Part shown: one piece after another, positions 27,570 to 36,037 of the stretch
Position numbering within the stretch: position 1 is the first letter of the stretch
How the letters are laid out: the number at the start of each line of letters is the position of its first letter
Assembly (NCBI GenBank): GCA_963704035.1
Contig: CAVPGR010000002.1
Location: 1,054,001 to 1,118,000, forward strand
DNA length: 64,000 bases
Source of the DNA: JAOSJL01 sp963704035
GTDB lineage: Bacteria; Actinomycetota; Acidimicrobiia; IMCC26256; JAOSJL01
Reading direction: 5' to 3'
Notes under the pieces: model-generated
The model's input: only the letters and a program-made list of their open reading frames with translations
The model's database searches: none
What the model was told of the DNA's origin: nothing
Position numbers and translations under genes: made by a program

Positions 27570-28733
27570 CTAGTCGGGAGCATCGGAACCGACGACCCAC
27601 ATGCTGAAGAACTGCGACCCCCCACCGTACGCGTGACCCAGGGCGCGGCGCGCCCCCGCCACCTGGTAGTCGCCGCAGCGCTGACGAACCTGCTGGGCAG
27701 CTTCACCGAATCGGATCATCCCGGACGCTCCGATGGGGTTCGACGACAGGACGCCTCCCGAGGGGTTCCACGGGATGTCCCCGTCGGGCGCTGTAGCGCC
27801 CGATTCCGTGAGCTTCCAGCCCTCGCCCTGTGCAGCGAACCCGAGATTCTCGAGCCACATCGGCTCGTACCAACTGAAAGGGACGTACACCTCGGCGCAG
27901 TCGAAATCCGACCGGGGATCGGTGATCCCCGCCTGGGCGTACACATCGGCCGCGCAGTCTCGCCCGGCTCGCGGATTCACCTGGTCGCGCCCGGCGAACA
28001 TCGTGGGCTCGGACCGCATGGCCGTACCCTGGATCCACGCGGCCGGCCCTTCGGTCCCCTTCGCCACGTCCTCGCTACCGATCACGAGCGCCATGGCTCC
28101 ATCCGAGGACGGACACACCTCGAGATAGCGCAGCGGGTCCCAGAGCATGAAGGACTCCTCGACCATCGCCAGGTCGATGTCGGGGAGGTGTAGGTGCGCG
28201 TTCGGGTTGCCCAGCGCTGCGAGGCGGTCCTTGACGGCCACCCTCATCCCGATATCGGCGGGTGCCGAGGCGCGTTCGATGTACGCCCGGATGAGTGGGG
28301 CGAAGTAGCCGCCGGCGCCGGCGACGAGCGGTGCCTGGAACGGCATCTCCACGGTGAGGCCCCACACGGAGTCGCTCTCGGACTGCTTCTCGAAGGAGAC
28401 GGTGAGGACGCGTTCGTGCACACCCGCTTCGACAAGCTTGGCCGCCACGATGGCCGTGGAGCCGCCGACGCTGCCCGCCGTGTGCACGCGCAGCATGGGC
28501 TTGCCCGCCGCACCCAGCGCGTCGGCGAGGAACAGCTCGGGCATCACGACACCCTCGAAGGTGTCGGGAGCCTTTCCGATCACGACAGCGTCGATGTCCG
28601 ACCAGGCCATGCCGGCGTCTTCGAGCGCCTCGAGTGCGGCTTCACGCACGAGCCCAGCGATCGAGACGTCTTTTCGTTCGGCAGCGTGGTGGGTCTGCCC
28701 GACCCCGATCACCGCGCAGCGTTGACTGCCCAC
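27570..28733 (-). CDS. Thiolase-fold protein, Ltp-like, lacking catalytic Cys and His
   Basis: A 387-residue thiolase-superfamily protein of the lipid-transfer-protein (SCP-x/Ltp) branch, without an SCP2 domain. It opens CAVIGVGQTHHAAERKD. Where thiolases carry the nucleophilic Cys it reads HTAGSVGGSTA. Where they carry the His of GHPxGATG it reads SSNPIGASG. Claisen-type thiolysis is therefore unlikely, and a retro-aldolase or scaffold role like that of Ltp2 is more plausible. GTG 28733 lies one base after the stop of the paralogous gene upstream, which indicates coupling and probably a complex. Confidence 0.82.
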   Translation of the reverse strand: MGSQRCAVIGVGQTHHAAERKDVSIAGLVREAALEALEDAGMAWSDIDAVVIGKAPDTFEGVVMPELFLADALGAAGKPMLRVHTAGSVGGSTAIVAAKLVEAGVHERVLTVSFEKQSESDSVWGLTVEMPFQAPLVAGAGGYFAPLIRAYIERASAPADIGMRVAVKDRLAALGNPNAHLHLPDIDLAMVEESFMLWDPLRYLEVCPSSDGAMALVIGSEDVAKGTEGPAAWIQGTAMRSEPTMFAGRDQVNPRAGRDCAADVYAQAGITDPRSDFDCAEVYVPFSWYEPMWLENLGFAAQGEGWKLTESGATAPDGDIPWNPSGGVLSSNPIGASGMIRFGEAAQQVRQRCGDYQVAGARRALGHAYGGGSQFFSMWVVGSDAPD

Positions 28734-28734
28734 G

Positions 28735-29790
28735 TCAGTTCCCCTCCAACACGGCGACGAGGTTCTGCTGGAGTGCAGGGCCGGACGCGGCATGGGCGAC
28801 ACCCCGGTTGACGCTGCCGTTGTGGATGCGGGCGGCGACTTCCCCGAAACGGATGAGGCCGGCTGACATCACCGGGTTGGCTGCCAGCGGGCCCCCGCTC
28901 GGGCTGCGGACGACGTCATCGGCGAGACCCAGCGCGTCGGCGAGGATCAACTCCTCGTGGCTGAACTGCGCGTGGAGTTCGGCGATGTCGACGGGTCCGT
29001 CGGCCACGCGGGCCTTCTTTGCGGCAAGGCGCGCCGACTCACTGGTCGACAGGTCGCGCAGACCCATCGCCTGGGAATCGATCCGATGATCGATACCGCG
29101 AATCCACGCCGGGCGGTCGCAGAGGTCGTGGGCAAGGTCGCCTGCGGCCAGCACGAGAGCGGCGGCACCGTCGGTGATCGGAGCGATGTCGAGTTCGCGC
29201 AGCGGCGGTGCCACGATCGGCGCAGAGAGAGCGTCGGCCGCGTTGACATCGCCCGAACGCACGGCGTTCGGGTTGGAGCGGGCGTCGCGGGAGCTCCGCG
29301 CGGCCACCTCGGCCAAATCAGCCTCGGTGTGGCCCGTCTCCTCGAGATACGCGCACGCCTGGAGCGCGGCAAGGTCCACCATCGATGGCCACAACGGGGC
29401 TACGTAGTACGGGTCTGACTGGAGGGTCATGATCTCGTGCAGATCGCCCATCGACGACTTGCCGAAGCCGTACACGAGAGCGGAGTCGACGGTGCCGGTC
29501 TGGAGGGCGACCCAGGCTTCGTAGAGTGCCCACGCGGCGTCCATCTCCACATGGCTCTCGTTGATCGGGGGCCAGGCGCCGACCGCGTCGAGGCCGGCCA
29601 CGAAGGTGAACGGACCCCCGCTGAGGTAGTCGCAGCTCCCCGAGATCGTGAATCCGATCTCCGCGCGCTCGATGCCCGAGCGCTCCACCGCCTCGCGTAC
29701 GACCGGGATGATCGTCTCCACCTCGTTGCGCTGCGTGTCCGCACTGACGTGTTTCGACTGCGCGAAGGAAACGACAGCGACGTCACGCAT
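28735..29790 (-). CDS. Thiolase-fold protein, Ltp-like, second member of a tandem pair
   Basis: A 351-residue thiolase-superfamily protein starting RDVAVVSFAQSKHV. The nucleophile region reads ESHVEMDAAWALYEA, with no Cys, and the C-terminal motif reads AANPVMSAGLIRFGE, with Asn-Pro replacing His-Pro. Like its downstream neighbour it lacks thiolase catalysis residues. The pair lies directly after a protein with two DUF35 domains, so an alpha/beta thiolase-fold heterodimer bound to a fused DUF35 pair is a reasonable model. The ATG at 29790 lies inside a 13-bp tandem repeat that repeats ATGCGTGAC. The GTG at 29799 is an alternative start. Confidence 0.8.
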   Translation of the reverse strand: MRDVAVVSFAQSKHVSADTQRNEVETIIPVVREAVERSGIERAEIGFTISGSCDYLSGGPFTFVAGLDAVGAWPPINESHVEMDAAWALYEAWVALQTGTVDSALVYGFGKSSMGDLHEIMTLQSDPYYVAPLWPSMVDLAALQACAYLEETGHTEADLAEVAARSSRDARSNPNAVRSGDVNAADALSAPIVAPPLRELDIAPITDGAAALVLAAGDLAHDLCDRPAWIRGIDHRIDSQAMGLRDLSTSESARLAAKKARVADGPVDIAELHAQFSHEELILADALGLADDVVRSPSGGPLAANPVMSAGLIRFGEVAARIHNGSVNRGVAHAASGPALQQNLVAVLEGN

Positions 29791-29859
29791 GGCTGTCACG
29801 CATGGCTGTCACGCATGGCTGTCACGCACGGCTGCCTCGCACGGCTGTCACGCATGTCT
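29782..29859. repeat. 13-bp tandem repeat, 6 copies, containing a start codon
   Basis: Units of GTCACGCATGGCT run from 29782. Three are perfect, followed by GTCACGCACGGCT, GCCTCGCACGGCT and GTCACGCATGTCT. On the minus strand each intact unit carries ATGCGTGAC, the first codons of the gene that starts at 29790. The array spans the whole space back to the stop codon of the preceding gene. Confidence 0.95.
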
Positions 29860-30841
29860 AGATGAAGTCCTTGTAGTCGTCGTAGGCGGCGTCGGGCTCG
29901 CCGGTCGGGCGGAAGTAGCGGATGCTTCGCTGATCGGCACTCACCTCGTCGGCCCACACGACCTCGACACGCATACCCATGCGGACGTCGGAGGCCTCGA
30001 CCTCACCGATCAGACCGAAGAAGGCCAGCGAGGCGCCGTCGAGGACGATCTGCGCGCACACGTAGGGGATCTCGGGCGCCAGGTCAGACAAGCCCGGGAT
30101 GTTCACGATGCAGAAGGTCGTGATGGTCCCCCTCGGCCCGACCTCGACCTCGATCTCGGTGGGATGCCCCGTCTTCGGATCCGAGCCCCGTGGCGGTACG
30201 TAGACCTCGTCTGAATCAGCAGCCCGCTCGCCGACCAGACGGCGCTCGGCCAGACCGTGGAGAAAGCGCGTCGGGGCCACGCCGGGGTTCACGTCGTACT
30301 CGAGGCGGACCGGAGCGACGACCCCCGACACCGGTTCGGTGAGACCGCTGGGTTCGGGTGGTGTGGGCACCTCGCCGTCGGCCTGGGGTACCCAGGCCTC
30401 GAGATCGGTCAGCGTCCCGGTGCGTTCGCCCGCCCACCGGGGCATGACGCGCATCCCGACGCGCATCACATCGGGACTCCCGGCGTCGACGACGTGGAGC
30501 ATCGCCGTGTCGGCGCCGTCGGGGCGCACGAGAACGAAGGCGAAGGGATGATCGAGGTGGTGCTTGCCCGGGCGGGGCTCGGCCACCCATGTCCACGACT
30601 CGACGAGACCTGACGGGCCCACGTCGACGAACTCGTCGTCGTCCACGCCGATCGGGTCGGTGGTTTCCGGGTCATACTCCAGCGGCGGCACCAACACACG
30701 ACCGTCGGCCAGGCGCACTCCGGTGATTCGACCTTCCCGTAGACCTGTCAGGTAGCGACCGATCACCGGACCGACCGAGCGCGTGTAGCCGCCGGGGTAC
30801 TCCAGGACGTGGTGCGCGACGAGCGCGTCACCCACCGCCAT
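29858..30841 (-). CDS. Tandem DUF35 (OB-fold) protein, acyl-CoA binding partner of Ltp-like proteins
   Basis: A 327-residue protein made of two DUF35-like units. Repeat 1 spans about residues 20-150 (RYLTGLREGRITGVRLADG, then an OB-fold ending MRVGMRVMPRW). Repeat 2 spans about 185-320 (RFLHGLAERRLVGER, ending VRMGMRVEVVW). The Cys pairs of the usual zinc ribbon are missing in both halves. Single DUF35 domains hold the acyl-CoA tail in thiolase-fold complexes such as Ltp2-ChsH2. A double copy in front of two thiolase-fold genes suggests one fused protein serving both. Its start overlaps the ligase stop (TGATG). Confidence 0.8.
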   Translation of the reverse strand: MAVGDALVAHHVLEYPGGYTRSVGPVIGRYLTGLREGRITGVRLADGRVLVPPLEYDPETTDPIGVDDDEFVDVGPSGLVESWTWVAEPRPGKHHLDHPFAFVLVRPDGADTAMLHVVDAGSPDVMRVGMRVMPRWAGERTGTLTDLEAWVPQADGEVPTPPEPSGLTEPVSGVVAPVRLEYDVNPGVAPTRFLHGLAERRLVGERAADSDEVYVPPRGSDPKTGHPTEIEVEVGPRGTITTFCIVNIPGLSDLAPEIPYVCAQIVLDGASLAFFGLIGEVEASDVRMGMRVEVVWADEVSADQRSIRYFRPTGEPDAAYDDYKDFI

Positions 30842-32484
30842 CAGATCTGTGCCTCGTGGTCTTCCCAGTACGGGTCACGCAGCTTGCGTTTGTAGAGCTT
30901 GCCGCTCGGGTCTCGGGGCATGGTCTCGATGAAGTCGATCGACTTCGGCCACTTGAACTTCCCGAGCCGGCCCCGCACATGGTCGAGAATCGACTCGGCG
31001 AGGTCGTCGCCTGCCTCCACGTCCGCCTTCGGCTCGACGACCGCCTTGATCTGCTCACCCCAGTCGGGGTCGGGGATGCCGAACACAGCCACGTCGGCCA
31101 CGTCGGGATGCGAGAGGATTTCGCCCTCGATCTCGGCCGGGTAGATGTTCACGCCACCCGAGATGATCATGTCGGACTTGCGGTCGCAGAGGAACAGGAA
31201 GTCGTCGTCGGTCATGTAGCCGATGTCACCCACGGTGAAGAAGTCGTCGTACCGGCTCTCGTCGGTCTTCTCGCGGTCGTCCTTGTACTCGAACTCGGCA
31301 CCCATCGTCTTCATGTACACGGTGCCGGGAGTTCCCCTGGGAACCTCGCGCATGTCGTCGTCGAGGCAGATGACCTCGGAGATCGGCCAGGGCTTGCCCA
31401 CCGTGCCGGGGTGCTCCAGCCACTCCTGCGGCGTGGCGAGCGTGCCACCGCCTTCTGTGGCGGCGTAGTACTCGTAGATCACCGGTCCCCACCAGTCGAG
31501 CATCTTGCGCTTCACGTCGACCGGGCACGGGGCCGCTGCATGGATCGCGTAGCGCATCGACGACACGTCGAAGCCCTCACGAACGTCGTCGGGCAGCGCG
31601 AGCATCCGGTGGAACTGCGTGGGGACCATGTGGGTCGTCGTGACGCCATAACGCTCGATCCGCTCGAGGGTCCCCTCGGGCGTCCACTTGTCCATCATCA
31701 CGAGCGTGTGCCCGTAGTGCAGCGAGCTCCCGCCGAACATCGTCACGGCGGTGTGGTAGTTCGGCGACGTGACGAGATGGACGTTCCCGTCGTCCGGTTC
31801 GATCCCGAACAGCGACAGGAGCATCGAGTGGAGCTCGACGTTGGTGTCGGGGTCGAGGTCGGGCAGACCGCGGCGTACACCCTTCGGACGCCCGGTCGTC
31901 CCCGACGTGTAGTGCATGGCCATTCCGGCCACGCGGTCGTCCGGCATGGTGTCCGACTGCCCGTCGATGAGCTCGGCGACCGATCGGTAGCCCGCGACCT
32001 CGGAGTCACCACTGTTCTCGCCACTCTCGCCACTCTCGCCACCTCCCCCTGCGTCGGGGACGACATCCGGAGCACCATCGGGAGCACCATCGGGAATGAC
32101 GAAGCGGGACGCTTCGGAGAGCTCCATCTCGGCGATGGCGTCCGTGGCCTGCTCCGCGTAGCGCGTCGATGTCACGAAAGCGTTCGCTCCCGCGTCGTTG
32201 AGGATGTACGCGATCTCGGGACCGCTCAGGTGGTAGTTGATGGGCGTGAGGTACCAGCCCGCCTGCAGCGCCGCGAGGTACATCTCGATAGCGGCCACGC
32301 CGTTGGGGAGCATGGTGGACACGGCGTCACCACGCCGGAGACCCAGGGCCCGCAGTCCGTGGACGAGGCGGTTGGCGTTGGCGAGCATCTCGCCGGCGGT
32401 GTGCTCGGTGCCGTCGGGGTCGACGAGAGCGAGACGGTCAGGGTCGGCGGCCGCCGACCTCCAGAAACCCACGTCTGCCATCAC
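30841..32484 (-). CDS. Fatty-acid/steroid acyl-CoA ligase (FadD-type, AMP-forming)
   Basis: A 547-residue ANL-superfamily adenylating enzyme that activates a carboxylic acid to its CoA thioester. Motifs: YTSGTTGRPKGVRRG (P-loop), YEYYAATEGGG, TVGDIGYMTDDDFLFLCDRK, the hinge SDMIISGGVNIYPAEIE, and the C-terminal lysine in PSGKLYKRKL. A short low-complexity insert with Gly/Glu/Ser repeats lies near residue 150 (32030-32060). It heads the minus-strand unit ligase, DUF35, two Ltp-like proteins, Rieske oxygenase. The acid substrate is not predictable. The two adjacent ATG codons leave a one-codon ambiguity. Confidence 0.9.
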   Translation of the reverse strand: MMADVGFWRSAAADPDRLALVDPDGTEHTAGEMLANANRLVHGLRALGLRRGDAVSTMLPNGVAAIEMYLAALQAGWYLTPINYHLSGPEIAYILNDAGANAFVTSTRYAEQATDAIAEMELSEASRFVIPDGAPDGAPDVVPDAGGGGESGESGENSGDSEVAGYRSVAELIDGQSDTMPDDRVAGMAMHYTSGTTGRPKGVRRGLPDLDPDTNVELHSMLLSLFGIEPDDGNVHLVTSPNYHTAVTMFGGSSLHYGHTLVMMDKWTPEGTLERIERYGVTTTHMVPTQFHRMLALPDDVREGFDVSSMRYAIHAAAPCPVDVKRKMLDWWGPVIYEYYAATEGGGTLATPQEWLEHPGTVGKPWPISEVICLDDDMREVPRGTPGTVYMKTMGAEFEYKDDREKTDESRYDDFFTVGDIGYMTDDDFLFLCDRKSDMIISGGVNIYPAEIEGEILSHPDVADVAVFGIPDPDWGEQIKAVVEPKADVEAGDDLAESILDHVRGRLGKFKWPKSIDFIETMPRDPSGKLYKRKLRDPYWEDHEAQI

Positions 32485-32535
32485 TCGAAACTAGAACGCG
32501 TCTCAGTTCTGGCGCAACACGAAGACGGGGCGCGT

Positions 32536-33600
32536 TCACTGCGATCCGAAGCTGTTCCGTTCGATCCAGCCAATGGCGGGTTCACCCTCGTCGGGGACGA
32601 AACGTACCAGCGTGCGCCGGTAGCACGACGTGCGGGGCGGGTCGAAGCAGTGCGAGATGTCGAGCTCGATTCCCGCGATCGACTCCATACGACCACCGAT
32701 CGTGGACCCGTCGGCCGTGGTCACGGTGAAGGGTCCGTGGACCGGATCGTCGAGGTCGTCGTCGCGGTACACGAAGCCGCAGTCGACCTCGGTGATGTCG
32801 GTGGTCGTGTCGCGCAGCACGTAGCCGGCCGTGATCTGGTCGAGCCCCGGAATGTCGACGAGTGCCCACTGCATCCGGTAGTCGCCGGCGCCTACGACGA
32901 CGAACAGCCATTCCATGTCCCACGGGCGCGGACCCCATGAGTGGTCGCGTTCTCCACGACCCGTGAACGCTTGCCCGTCACCGAGCCCGGCCATCCCCTC
33001 GAGCGAGACCGGCTGTTCGAAGCGGTTTGCCACGTAACCCTGTGCCGAGTGGCCGGGCACGTCGGACGGACCCGTCGAATGGGCCGCACCCGCGGCCTCG
33101 TAGCGAAGATCGATCGTGAACGGTGCGGTCATCCCCGCGCGCGGCCCCGTCATGATGCGACCGTGTCCCGTCGCCCGGAGGCGACCGGTGCGGAGCGCGT
33201 CGGAGCGGTCCCACTCGAAGGACAGGCCCCAACTGTCGCAGGCGAGCCGGTCGGTGTCGACGAGGTCCATGGCCAGGCGCGGCTCCTCAAGGAGCATCCA
33301 TTCGCCGTCGGCGTAGAGCGTGATCCAGATGAATGCGCGGTCCTGGTTGGGGTGAAGACCGATGCGCATGTGACCGGCCTGCGACCCCTTCGCGTTGAAC
33401 CAGTCGAGGAACCACGACTCGTTCCACCAAGGGTGTTCGGGGCTGTGAGGATGCGGCCCCTCGTCGGCGGCCTGGATCCCGAATTTCGTGAGCTCCGCCA
33501 TGTCGGGGATGGCCCTGTCGGGAACCGCCCTGTCAGGAACCGCCCTGTCAGGAACCGCACTGTCGGGAACTGCACTGTTGGACACCGCTGCGTTCGCCAT
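32536..33600 (-). CDS. Uncharacterised beta-rich protein, possibly DUF7065/AttH-like
   Basis: A 354-residue protein without a confident functional assignment. The core (WFNAKGSQAGHMRIGLHPNQ, GERDHSWGPRPWDMEWLF, DIPGLDQITAGYVL) resembles proteins found beside acyl-CoA and steroid catabolism genes that share a lipocalin-like AttH/hydroxyneurosporene-synthase fold; this is a recollection, not a search. Residues 7-33 are a five-residue repeat (AVPDR) encoded by a 15-bp tandem repeat. The natural start may be the ATG at 33501 (MAELTKFG), which would make a 321-residue protein and leave the repeat non-coding. Confidence 0.65.
   Translation of the reverse strand: MANAAVSNSAVPDSAVPDRAVPDRAVPDRAIPDMAELTKFGIQAADEGPHPHSPEHPWWNESWFLDWFNAKGSQAGHMRIGLHPNQDRAFIWITLYADGEWMLLEEPRLAMDLVDTDRLACDSWGLSFEWDRSDALRTGRLRATGHGRIMTGPRAGMTAPFTIDLRYEAAGAAHSTGPSDVPGHSAQGYVANRFEQPVSLEGMAGLGDGQAFTGRGERDHSWGPRPWDMEWLFVVVGAGDYRMQWALVDIPGLDQITAGYVLRDTTTDITEVDCGFVYRDDDLDDPVHGPFTVTTADGSTIGGRMESIAGIELDISHCFDPPRTSCYRRTLVRFVPDEGEPAIGWIERNSFGSQ
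33499..33588. repeat. 15-bp tandem repeat, 6 copies, around a start codon
   Basis: Units on the plus strand: CATGTCGGGGATGGC, CCTGTCGGGAACCGC, CCTGTCAGGAACCGC (twice), ACTGTCGGGAACTGC, ACTGTTGGACACCGC. The unit length is a multiple of three, so the array can be read as AVPDR repeats or can lie upstream of the ATG at 33501. Confidence 0.92.
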
Positions 33601-33667
33601 GGTGCCGAGTCTGTCACGAACGCACAGGCTGCACCTCCGCGCAGGCGAGTTCTCCTGAGAGTCGCGC

Positions 33668-35941
33668 TCAGTACCGGACCCAGGTGTCGGGTTCGCTCGT
33701 GGCGCCCAGACCGTCCTGCGTGTAGTCGCACACGCCGTCCGGGAAGACCTCGTCCAATTGCTCGCGCTGTTCGTCGGTGAAATCGACGTCGTAGAGGCCG
33801 CTGTCGAACGCCTCGTCGAGTGACTGGAGCGAGCACTTCAGGACGGTCGATCCGACCGCGGCTCCGGCAACGGTCCGTGGGTCACCGGCGAATGGGTACT
33901 CGTCACGGCACGGACCGGGTTCGGTGTAGATGTCGAGACCACTGACGCGCTCGCCGTCGCCCGTGACGCAGTTGTCGACCGCGGCGTCCGGCCGCCCGGC
34001 TTCGAGGCGTGCATCGAGTGAGTCGTCCGAGTCGTCCGCAGCAAGGTTCGTGATCCACTCGTCGACGACCTCGATGATCTCGACGTTGAGATCGTCGGTC
34101 GCGCCACTCAGTGCCTGTACGAGATCGGTGGCACCTCCCGCAGGCGGACGCGTCCACACCATGAAGTTGGGCGCTCGGCCGGCGTCGTCGTTCTGGAAGC
34201 GCTCGAGGAGCTGGACGGACCGGAAACGGTCGTGGATGTCGCCGGCCAGGTCGGTGTAGGTGTCGACGGTGACGATCGGAATCTCGCGCAGCCCGCCGGC
34301 AGCGAGGTTGATGCGGCCGTTGACGTAGGAGTCGGCGATCACGTCGTCGTCGGCGGCGGTCCGCTCGGGCACCGGACGGCCGTCGTCGTCGAAGCCGCCG
34401 ATCTGCTCGTTGAGCTCGACAAACTGATCGACGTCGATGGTGCCGGCGTTGAGCGCGTCCAACCCGTACTGCACTCCGACGTTGTCGATGGGACGACGGG
34501 CGAAGCCGGTGTCGTCGTCGACGCCGAAGACGTTGATGTTGCTGTCCTGGAGGGTGCAGCGGACGCCGCCCGGGTTCGCGTCGGGATCGTAGACCTCGCC
34601 CGAGGCCTCGTAGATCGGACAGCCCGACGACGCGTCGATTCCCACGGCGAACGTGGCGTTCCACAGCCCGCATGTGCTCGCGACGGCATGACCGTTCACG
34701 GCGGTCCGCTGCTCGTCGGTCCAGGTAACGCCGGCCTCGCTCCCATAGAACTCCGCGAGGAGAACACAGTCGGACACCCCGGGCGCGATCGAGATCGCGT
34801 CGGGAAACGGCGACCGAACCGTGAGCCCGTCGAGGATGCCTGGATAGTTCTGTGCGATCAGGTACTGCTGGATGGCTCCGCCCGAGCCGCCGTTGCCGAT
34901 CGTGGCGAACGGCGCGCCGTACGTCTCGATGAAATGCTCTTTGACCATCATCGCGGTCTCGGCCGAGAGCACGTCGTTGCAGGCGACCTGGAAGGTATTG
35001 AGCGTGGCTGTGGCTGTCGCGTAGCCGGCCTCGAGGAGGTCGAGCGGCACCGGGCCACCGAGCTCGGGGCTCTCGGTGTCGGAGAGGAGTTGCCCCTGGC
35101 TGTAGCTCGTCCCGCACCCACCACCGAACGAGTAGACGAGCCGGTCGTTCCAGACCGGCTTCGGGGCGGTCGCTTCGGTCGTGGGCTCCGGCTCCACCGT
35201 GTGGATCCAGTACACCGCACGGTTGATGGTCCCGAACTCGTTGCGGATCACGAACGGAACCGTCTCACCGTCCACCACCGCGGTGGCGGCGTCAGCCGGG
35301 ACAACCGAGGGATCGTCGAGAGCGACGACCTCGCGGTCGCCGTTCACGTAGGTCCAGACAGTTCGCGTGTCGGCGGTACAGTCGTCGTCGAGCGCCGGGC
35401 CGAGCCCATGAACTTCCGTTGTGCACTCGAACGGTTCCTGGTGGGCGCCGGAGAATATCGGCCCACTGATCGGGTGGTTCGTGAGCTCGATCTCGGCTTC
35501 GGCGTCGCCCGAGGCCGCCACCACGACGTTCTCGCCTTCCACGAGTCCGTCCACGACGCCTTCGAACGAACCCGCTGCGCCGCCGTCGGTCGGCTCGAAC
35601 CGGTCGGTCACGTCGACGCCGTCGAGACTCACGACCAGATCATCCCCGGCCCCGTCGATACGGAGAAGAGCGTCGCCGCCGCTCACCATGTCGGCCCGTG
35701 GCGAGAGCGTCGCGATCTCGAGTCCGGTGTCGCCGGCCGCGCTGGTGGAATCATCCGCCGACGATGAGTCGGATGAGCCACCCGAGCAGGCGCCACCCAG
35801 CAGAATCAGCAGCCCAATCGGCACCGCGATCAGCAGCCCGGTCGGCAGCCCAGTCAGCAGCGCACCGCTGCCTTTCGGCTCCCGGCGCGGCTTTCGGCGC
35901 GGCTTCCGGTCGTACCGGTCCAAACCTCGCGTGTCGGACAT
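33668..35941 (-). CDS. DUF6351 lipoprotein, putative secreted alpha/beta-hydrolase-like protein
   Basis: A 757-residue exported protein. The N-terminus is basic, followed by a hydrophobic helix ending LLILLGGAC, a lipobox with the lipidated Cys near residue 52, and an acidic Ser/Asp-rich linker. The rest matches DUF6351 as I know it: VYSFGGGCGTSYSQGQLL, a nucleophile-elbow-like ATIGNGGSGGAIQQYLIAQN, and many cysteines suited to disulfides. A surface hydrolase for ester substrates is plausible but unproven. It sits alone on the minus strand upstream of the DUF7065-like gene, within the lipid-catabolism block. Confidence 0.8.
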   Translation of the reverse strand: MSDTRGLDRYDRKPRRKPRREPKGSGALLTGLPTGLLIAVPIGLLILLGGACSGGSSDSSSADDSTSAAGDTGLEIATLSPRADMVSGGDALLRIDGAGDDLVVSLDGVDVTDRFEPTDGGAAGSFEGVVDGLVEGENVVVAASGDAEAEIELTNHPISGPIFSGAHQEPFECTTEVHGLGPALDDDCTADTRTVWTYVNGDREVVALDDPSVVPADAATAVVDGETVPFVIRNEFGTINRAVYWIHTVEPEPTTEATAPKPVWNDRLVYSFGGGCGTSYSQGQLLSDTESPELGGPVPLDLLEAGYATATATLNTFQVACNDVLSAETAMMVKEHFIETYGAPFATIGNGGSGGAIQQYLIAQNYPGILDGLTVRSPFPDAISIAPGVSDCVLLAEFYGSEAGVTWTDEQRTAVNGHAVASTCGLWNATFAVGIDASSGCPIYEASGEVYDPDANPGGVRCTLQDSNINVFGVDDDTGFARRPIDNVGVQYGLDALNAGTIDVDQFVELNEQIGGFDDDGRPVPERTAADDDVIADSYVNGRINLAAGGLREIPIVTVDTYTDLAGDIHDRFRSVQLLERFQNDDAGRAPNFMVWTRPPAGGATDLVQALSGATDDLNVEIIEVVDEWITNLAADDSDDSLDARLEAGRPDAAVDNCVTGDGERVSGLDIYTEPGPCRDEYPFAGDPRTVAGAAVGSTVLKCSLQSLDEAFDSGLYDVDFTDEQREQLDEVFPDGVCDYTQDGLGATSEPDTWVRY

Positions 35942-36037
35942 CGTCGAGACGATAGCGGGCGGCAGCCCACACCGGCACCGCGGCCCTCATCCCGACGTCA
36001 CGAACGCACAGGCCGCGGAATGTAGCGTTGACGCCCC

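Noticed and set aside
29782..29859. CRISPR array
   Set aside because: Units are 13 bp with no spacers between them, which is a simple tandem repeat.
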